From NCBI RefSeq assembly GCF_000002875.2, contig NC_009386.2, forward strand, positions 141,501-205,500: a stretch of 64,000 nt of DNA, in the 5' to 3' direction. The notes under the pieces were generated by a model. It ran no database searches and had not been told where the DNA came from. It worked only from the letters and a program-made list of their open reading frames with translations. A program made the position numbers and the translations under genes. This stretch comes from Leishmania infantum JPCM5. Its lineage: Eukaryota; Euglenozoa; Kinetoplastea; Trypanosomatida; Trypanosomatidae. Of the stretch, positions 58,072 through 64,000 are shown piece after piece. How positions within the stretch are numbered: the stretch's first letter is position 1; each line of letters starts with the position of its first letter.

Positions 58072-58835
58072 ATGCACGTCTGCTGTTCCGGCCCTAACGC
58101 CCGCTCCTCGTTGAAGCATGTGCGCCCTGCACCAACTTCGCACCAGCGAAGAAGAAAGACGGTCGAGGACAGGGGGGAGGGGGGAGGNGGGTGGTAAGGC
58201 TTGCTCGGCAGGATGACGCCGACGGGGCACCACCACCACCGCCCCGCCGCGGCAACCGCAGCAGCGACCGCGGAGGTCGAAGCTGCGTCTGCCTGAGCTT
58301 CTCGGATGCATCTCTGTCGCCGTCTCCGCGTCTACGCTACTCACTGCGACCGTCCTCGACGTTCCGCCAGAGGGATCTGCACGCGTACGTCGGCACACGC
58401 TTGCACGCCGCCCGAACGGCGGTCCTCGCCATCCCGCTGGGCCTCGCCACCCTTGCGTCTGTCATGTTCAGCCTCGGCCGCCTGGCGCTGACGCTCGTCA
58501 TCGCACTGGCCATAATCGTCCCCCTCCGCCGCCGTACATTTTCACGCGCAGATGTGGGCGCAAAATGCACAGATACAGAAAACCCCCTCGCGCCACGGCA
58601 GATGGCGGCTGTTGGAGGGAGGCGGGGGGGGGGGGGTTGTAGGTCTGCTTCGTGGTGGTGGTGGTGGCTCTGTGATGGAGTGCGGCTTCCCCTTCTGCCT
58701 TTACCCCCATCCCCTCATCACGCACATGCACCCTCTGTGTCGCTGTTCGGCCTTTTCGGCGCTGTCATCCCTCATCTCTGTCTGTCTCGTGCCACCCACC
58801 ACCCACCACGGCTTTCACAGACCCTCATGCGCTGA
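58072..58835 (+). pseudogene. Candidate small membrane-protein gene split at an undetermined base
   Basis: An ATG at 58072 follows a (CT)n tract ending in AG (58047-58048). It opens a basic N-terminal frame (MHVCCSGPNARSSLKHV) that runs into a G-rich tract with an undetermined base at 58188 and stops at 58195-58197. Beyond that tract another frame continues. From about 58230 to 58540 it has the strong GC3 bias of real genes here, encoding YSLRPSSTFRQRDLHAYVG then a long hydrophobic stretch (VLAIPLGLATLASVMFSLGR and LALTLVIALAIIVPL), enough for one or two membrane spans. One missing base in the G-run would join the two frames. The tail after about 58545 becomes repetitive, so the true 3' end may be earlier. 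I do not recognise the protein. Confidence 0.45.
58188..58188. other. Undetermined base (N) in a G-rich run
   Basis: The only ambiguous base in the window. It lies in a tract of G with single A interruptions (58171-58193) and marks uncertain length there. Confidence 0.99.
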
Positions 58836-59949
58836 TCACAAGCTTCTTACACGCAGACCACCCCTGCCCACCCGGCGCACGCAGGTGCGTCGGATCGCCT
58901 GCAGGGTGCGACACGTTGCTGGAACACATGAGCACGCGCACATAAATAGGTGCGTGCCCCGCGCCACCACCATCATCACCATCTCCGCTGCCTCCTCCTC
59001 CTCCCTCTCGCCCATCTTCCACCGCTTCCTTCACGCTTAGCTGGATCTCAATCTGTGTGCTCTTCTGCTGCCGCTGCCACTGGAGCCGCCGCTGCTGTCT
59101 AGTGCTTCCTACTGCTCCATATACACACGCATACATATCTCTTTTTTTTTCTTTCCCCTCCACGCCTCGCGTCACCGCCACTGGAGCCGCCGTCGCTGCT
59201 GCCACGGCTACATCGCCTTTTTATTTTACTTGAGGTGCGCACGCTTCGTCTGTTACTCCTTCTTGCTGGGATCGGGTGTCGGCGCCGCCGTCGACACGTC
59301 GCGCATCCCTCGCTGCTGTATCTCCTTCTTGCTCCTACGCTTGCTTTCCATCGCACATGCATAGGCGTACGCACGCGGCGCTCGCGGCCTCTTCAACGAA
59401 CAAGCGCTGCGCGAGACCGGTGAACGGACGAACGTCTTGTCTCGCTCACCATCGATCAGCTCGGCCCAATCCCTTTTCTAGGGCAAGGGGCGGTGTGGGC
59501 TCCGTGTCTCTGCCTTTCGCTGTCTGTGCGCGCTGTCGTCCTCGGCTGTCGTGACGACGAGCCTGTCGGCCCCCCGCACTCCGTTGCACCGTGTCACCAC
59601 CACCACCCACCACCGTCAACGCCACCGCTGCTGCTGCTGCTGCTGCCGTCGTCGTCGTAGCAGCCTCTCCGGCACCTGCGTCGGCGCTTAAGCTATGCTT
59701 GCCTCCTTTCCCCTCCGCGCACACACGCACACACACACACGCGCGCGTGCATCCGCCGTTGCTTCCCCGTTGTCAACTTTTCATTGCCGTCTTCTTGTGT
59801 CTGTTTCGACGGCGAGAGAGCGTGCGTGCGCGCTTGAGGTGAGGTGAGGACGTCGCTGCGGGCCTGCGTGTGTGCTCACAGATCGATTATATACGGCACA
59901 CACACACACGCACACGCACAAGGAGAGGGGAGGGTAGGGCTCATCCGCG
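58836..59949. other. Intergenic region
   Basis: Contains a T-run (about 59142-59150), CTG/GTC triplet runs (59627-59660), (CA)n (59720-59740; 59898-59920) and the leader of the next gene. No gene is supported. Confidence 0.65.
59760..59816 (+). promoter_or_regulatory. Candidate trans-splice acceptor
   Basis: A T/C-rich tract without AG (AG-free from about 59692) runs to AG at 59815-59816. The first ATG downstream is 59950. Confidence 0.5.
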
Positions 59950-62355
59950 ATGTCGGCATCGCCCTTCTCTGCCTTTAACGGCTTCCACGGCAATGATGAC
60001 GATGATGGCATCACGGCACTTAGCCAAGTGCGCCAGGCGCTCGCGGAGCGGCGATGGATTCGCTCTGGCGTTTTCGCTGGCGCCGTCGACCCTGCGGCAG
60101 CAGCGTCGGCGTCGCCACCCTTGTTGGGCGAGGCGCGCAAGGACACCAGTCATGAACCCTCCCTCCGTGTGGACCGCGGCGACGAGAACAGCGCTGACTG
60201 TCAACGCAGACAAGCGCCTGACTTTCACAAGCAGCACCGCGAGCGACGGTCGCCATCTGCGCCAGACGCCTTCCTCTCGTGCGTGGAAGACGGAAAACTG
60301 CTGTCGGTGAGCTCGTTGCCATCTCCGCTGGCGCGGGCGACGTCGGCATCGCCGCCGATATCGAAATCATCGGCGCCGGTGTTGGGGGCGTTGCCCCCGT
60401 CGCCTTCGCCGCGCCACATCTCGTACTACGGGGGCTTCCTGACCCACACGCTGGACGCGCACGACCTTGCGGTGGCCGTGTTCCCAAAGTCGAGCTACAC
60501 GGACGCCCTGCCGCTGCCGATGTCGGCGCCGCGGACGGATAATGAGTCGTCAGTGGCGGCAACGGATCAGAGCAGCGCGCGCGGCCGCCGAGAGAGGCCC
60601 GCCGCCAGCGGGCGGTCCAACGCAGCCTTCGACAAAACTCTCGCGGAGGCGATGGTGTCGACGGTGGAGCGCATGCGCGAGAATGAGAAACGACGCGGCA
60701 GCTCCGCGCAGCCGCAGCAGCCGTTGCGGCGCGACTCGCTCTCGACAAACACCACGATCGGCAGCACCGCTTTTGCCAGCAGCCACAGCCGTGGCGGTGC
60801 ACCCGCGTTGACGGCGGCGTTGCGCGGCAGCCACAGGCCTGGACTTCCAACGACGCCCATTACGAGACGCGCCATGGCGGCCTTCGGCCACACCACCGCC
60901 GACGTCCTCAATGTCGCGGATGACAACGACAGCGTTGGCCTTCACCACGCGACGGCGAGAGTGTCGCCGCAACACCACAGCCCCAACGCCGGCGACACAG
61001 ACGTGTACGCAGGCGATTTCCGCGGCTCACCGATGGCAGCCCTCACGCGCCCGGCGTCTTCGTCCGCGGCTGCCTCGCAGCACTGTCTGTGCACCTCAGG
61101 CACGCCAGAGTCGTCGTCAGCGCCACTGCGGATAACGGCGCCCCGCGACAAGGAGCGCGCTGCGGCTGCGCGCAACCCGGACGCGCGATCACGGCAGTCG
61201 TCAACGTCGCCCACAGCGCTGTCCGTTTTGTGGAACATAACCGGGCAGCCCGTGAGCCGCGACTGGGTTCGTGGCCTTTCCGCCACAGCGAGTGGCCGCA
61301 GCGGAAGCACGATGATGACGGTCAGCAGCGGCACTGCGGACGTGGCAGTGCCGCAGGTTGCTGCAAAGGACGCCGCCCCACAGCTGTCGTATCACCAGCT
61401 CACCGAGGCCTTCTACGGCAGCTACAAGGGTGGCGAGATGGCGCAGGACGCGTACCTGTACTTCGTTGCTCAGCAGCAGCAGCAGCAGCAGCCCGAGGGA
61501 AGCAGTGGCGGCACAAAGTCACGCCATGGCAGCAAGCACGAGCGATCGAGGCCCTCGGCCGCGATGACGACGACGCCGACACACACCGCTGCAAGAGCTC
61601 GGGGTGGGTGCGCGGTACAGCGGGTTTTCGTATCAGGACGGTCCGAGAGCCAGCCAGCAATGACCTCGCAAGCCTCAACGACCTCCCTCACAGCCGCCGC
61701 TGAAACCCACGCCGCTCCGGCGCAGCTGGAACCGCGCTTCATTTCCACCGATACCCCACTTTCGACGTTGCGGAGGAGCTCCGATGCCGCAGCAGCAGCA
61801 GCAGAGCGGCAGCACCCCCATTCACAGTCCGAGACACGGTCGAGAAGCGCCAGCCTTGTCAGCGTCCACAGCAGCAACGACGGCGGTTGTCACAGTAGCG
61901 GCAGTCGTGGTAATGGGCACGGTGCCTCCTCGCCGTCGTCTCCGCTGAGGCTGTCGGTTACCGCGAGGGCGGTAACAGCAGCGACAACCGCAGCGAGGGG
62001 CGCTGTGAGGGAGCCTGTCGACGTCGGGAGAGTTCAGCCGCAGCAGCAGCAGCAGCCATGGAAGACCTCGACAAGCAAGAAGAGGTCCACTGCTGTAGCG
62101 GTGGCGCATGCTGCACCTAGCCAGCGTCGCGGCTCTGGAAGGTCGTCGTTCTCGATGGATGCGGAGCCGAGGGATATCGAGGTGGACCAGATCAGTGAGC
62201 CACCATCGGCTGCAGCGTCGTCATCAGCCACAGCGGCGACAGAAACCGCAACAACGACTGACCGCATCCGGAACCTGCTGCACAAGTCGGTGTCCATCTA
62301 CCAAGAGGCGCAGCAACAGCAGTCGGAGCCGCATGAGGGCCCTCCAGATGCGTGA
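59950..62355 (+). CDS. Hypothetical Ser/Ala/Thr-rich protein with poly-Gln tracts
   Basis: I do not recognise this 801-residue protein. It starts at the first ATG after the candidate acceptor. Ordered-looking pieces are the N-terminus (FSAFNGF, then ALSQVRQALAERRWIRSGVF, about 25-45), ISYYGGFLTHTLDAHDLAVA near 157-177, a short helix FDKTLAEAMVSTVERMREN (about 230-250), and YHQLTEAFYGSYKGGEMAQD with AYLYFVAQ near 480-507, directly followed by a Gln-rich run. The C-terminus has a helix DRIRNLLHKSVSIYQEAQ. The rest is Ser/Ala/Arg-rich and disordered. No membrane segment, signal peptide or catalytic motif is visible. GC3 bias and length support a real gene. Confidence 0.75.
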   Translation: MSASPFSAFNGFHGNDDDDGITALSQVRQALAERRWIRSGVFAGAVDPAAAASASPPLLGEARKDTSHEPSLRVDRGDENSADCQRRQAPDFHKQHRERRSPSAPDAFLSCVEDGKLLSVSSLPSPLARATSASPPISKSSAPVLGALPPSPSPRHISYYGGFLTHTLDAHDLAVAVFPKSSYTDALPLPMSAPRTDNESSVAATDQSSARGRRERPAASGRSNAAFDKTLAEAMVSTVERMRENEKRRGSSAQPQQPLRRDSLSTNTTIGSTAFASSHSRGGAPALTAALRGSHRPGLPTTPITRRAMAAFGHTTADVLNVADDNDSVGLHHATARVSPQHHSPNAGDTDVYAGDFRGSPMAALTRPASSSAAASQHCLCTSGTPESSSAPLRITAPRDKERAAAARNPDARSRQSSTSPTALSVLWNITGQPVSRDWVRGLSATASGRSGSTMMTVSSGTADVAVPQVAAKDAAPQLSYHQLTEAFYGSYKGGEMAQDAYLYFVAQQQQQQQPEGSSGGTKSRHGSKHERSRPSAAMTTTPTHTAARARGGCAVQRVFVSGRSESQPAMTSQASTTSLTAAAETHAAPAQLEPRFISTDTPLSTLRRSSDAAAAAAERQHPHSQSETRSRSASLVSVHSSNDGGCHSSGSRGNGHGASSPSSPLRLSVTARAVTAATTAARGAVREPVDVGRVQPQQQQQPWKTSTSKKRSTAVAVAHAAPSQRRGSGRSSFSMDAEPRDIEVDQISEPPSAAASSSATAATETATTTDRIRNLLHKSVSIYQEAQQQQSEPHEGPPDA

Positions 62356-64000
62356 GGGAGTTGTTCGTGACGTTCTAGCCACCCGAGAAGCGGGTTACAG
62401 GTGCCTCCGAAGGACAGGGATGAGCCTCCCAGACTCCGACACCGTTGACTACCAGCGTGGCTTGGTTCGCTGCTGTCGCTCCGGTGCGCGCGCCCGCTCA
62501 TCCAACGCGGTATCGTCCTCGATCCTACAGACAGTCGCACGCGCGGATGGGGAGTGAGGGGAGGGGGCCGTGCCACCCACACCACCTCACCACGCCGCGG
62601 CGAACAGCGTCGCCCTTCGATGCATATTATAATACGCGTTTGCCACTCCCTTGCTCGGCGCACACACACCTCACACCCCCTCCACCCCCGGCAACAGCCA
62701 TCGGACACGCGCTCACGCAGGGCAGACGCGCGCGCCCCCCCTCATCCTCCTCTTTTCTCTGTCGACGGTCAGAACGGGCACCGGCGAAACGATGCGCGGT
62801 TGGGGGGGGAGGACCGCCGGCCACCAACACGGACCACAGGCACACACACGCATATATATATTTACATGCGTGTGTGTGCATGTGTGTGTACGGGCCTCTT
62901 AAGCCAGTGATGCGGTGCCTCCGTGAGTCGATGGCGCCTCCATCCCCCTACTCGCTCTCGGTTTGGGGTCACTGCATCGAAGTTCGTTGCTCTTCTTCAG
63001 CCGTCTCGCTACGGCACAGATGACGGGGTGGGGCGGCGGCGCACACACACACACGCACACACCTCCGTGCGTGGGGGGGGGGGTACCTCAGGCTGCAGGG
63101 CGCCCACCCACCCCCCCCCACTCCTCCCTCCGCCGTCCCGGCCCATGCCAGAACCACCTGTGGTGGCGACCAGGGCCGAGCATCTGTGACGTCAGGGAGT
63201 GCCCCGGCAGAGCGCGAGTTAGGGCTACGGACGTCAGCGGCCATGTCGTGCATGGCGTTGCGTCGGGGCCACCCGCGACAGTGAGCGCAGGTTTGCACCG
63301 TCCATATGATGGGCAGAGCGTGTCAGCGCGGCTCGAGCGCATCGCGGCCGGCCCCTCACACTGGCCTACCCGGGGGTGGGGGAGGGGCCTGTGGAAGGGT
63401 TATTGAGGGCTGGCGTAGAGTCGGCGTTGGCGTGATGGGATGACTTCGCGTTGCGAGGAAGAGGAAGAGGAGACGAGACGAGACGTTGTCTGGTCGACTT
63501 TGCGGGCGCGCGCGCAGGCACAAGTATGCATATCCCTATGCATCTAGCTATCTATCTCACTGAACTCCCAGTGCGCGCGAGAGAGAGGGGGTGGGACGGG
63601 CTCGTGATGCCGTTGCGTGCGTCTCTCTGCTTCTCTACCTCTGCGGTCACGGAGGCCCACACACACACACACACACACGCACGCGCACTTTATTCATCGC
63701 CGTCGTCCAATTCTGCTCTCTGCACCTTGTGCAAGGGCGCATGTGTCTGCCGGCATCTGCGTCGCGCGGGTCTGCAGCACAGGCGGACAGCGACTCGGTC
63801 CTCAGGACCCTCCCCCCCTTTTTTCGCTATACGGCACCGTGACCCGTTGCACGCGGAGACGCGTGGGCCAGATGCGCTGTCGCCGGACGTGGATGGATCA
63901 AGCAGTAAGCGTCTCTACTCCGCGCCCTCGCCCCTTCAAACCTGTCCTTGCCCACCCATCTCCTCTCTCGCTCCGCTGCTTGCACGCTCATCATGGGTGC
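62356..64000. other. Intergenic region to window end
   Basis: No gene is supported up to the window edge. It contains a dispersed repeat copy (62982), (CA)n and poly-G tracts (63040-63084), (GACGA)n-like sequence near 63470, (CA)n at 63659-63678 and C/T tracts near 63800 and 63920-63980. Confidence 0.65.
62982..63420 (+). mobile_element. Second copy of the dispersed repeat, candidate SIDER element (extent approximate)
   Basis: Positions 62982-63031 match 40795-40844 at 47 of 50 positions, including 31 consecutive identities. The sequence then diverges, interrupted by (CA)n and a G-run, and continues as GC-rich non-simple DNA to about 63420. It lies about 630 nt past the stop of the preceding gene, in the presumed 3' UTR. 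The match is direct; the SIDER label is inference. Confidence 0.4.

Noticed and set aside
1..64000. tRNA, snRNA or rRNA genes.
   Set aside because: No cloverleaf with A and B boxes or recognisable rRNA/snRNA core was noticed by eye; a tRNAscan/Infernal search would be needed to exclude small RNAs.

Overview
The window looks like nuclear DNA of a kinetoplastid, almost certainly Leishmania or a very close relative. Every convincing gene is intronless and on the plus strand. Genes are separated by 0.5-4 kb of pyrimidine tracts, (CA/GT)n, poly-G and poly-C sequence, which is the layout of a polycistronic, trans-spliced unit. Codons are strongly GC3-rich and proteins carry long Ala/Ser/Gln-rich inserts. 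A mitochondrial RNA-editing ligase (REL1) fixes the group. From memory, the order fatty acyl-CoA synthetase cluster, PRP3, sideroflexin, REL1, TBC protein, DDI1 resembles Leishmania chromosome 1; I could not check this or the species. One undetermined base (58188) and two apparent frameshifts in G-runs point to a draft-quality assembly.

Layout: (1) 2-1087, the 3' half of a canonical long-chain acyl-CoA synthetase; after a 3.6 kb gap comes a giant, catalytically degraded paralogue (4711-9567). (2) 10564-23294: an unknown protein, a CCHC zinc-knuckle gene broken by one G-run frameshift, spliceosomal PRP3, a sideroflexin and a WDR20-like WD40 protein. (3) 24122-36220: REL1, a very large TBCK-type protein (pseudokinase, TBC and rhodanese regions), the retroviral-protease-like ubiquitin shuttle DDI1, and an EF-hand-like protein. 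(4) 37983-53925: an unknown Ser-rich protein, an ER Hsp70 of the GRP170/HYOU1 type, a mitochondrial processing peptidase beta/M16 protein, and a giant ORC2-like protein with zinc-finger-like cysteines. (5) 54919-62355: a small unknown protein, a 4.1 kb stretch holding a candidate membrane-protein gene split at the undetermined base, and an unknown low-complexity protein. (6) 62356-64000: intergenic.

The neighbours are functionally unrelated (lipid activation, splicing, mitochondrial RNA editing and import, vesicle traffic, proteostasis, replication). That is normal for these transcription units, where expression is set by splicing and UTRs. For most genes the first ATG after an AG-free pyrimidine tract is the start chosen here. 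A 50-nt dispersed repeat occurs downstream of two genes (40795 and 62982) and may mark SIDER-type degenerate retroposons. The most notable observations are the synthetase pseudoenzyme, the ORC2-like/zinc-finger combination, the TBCK-like protein and the split membrane-protein candidate.
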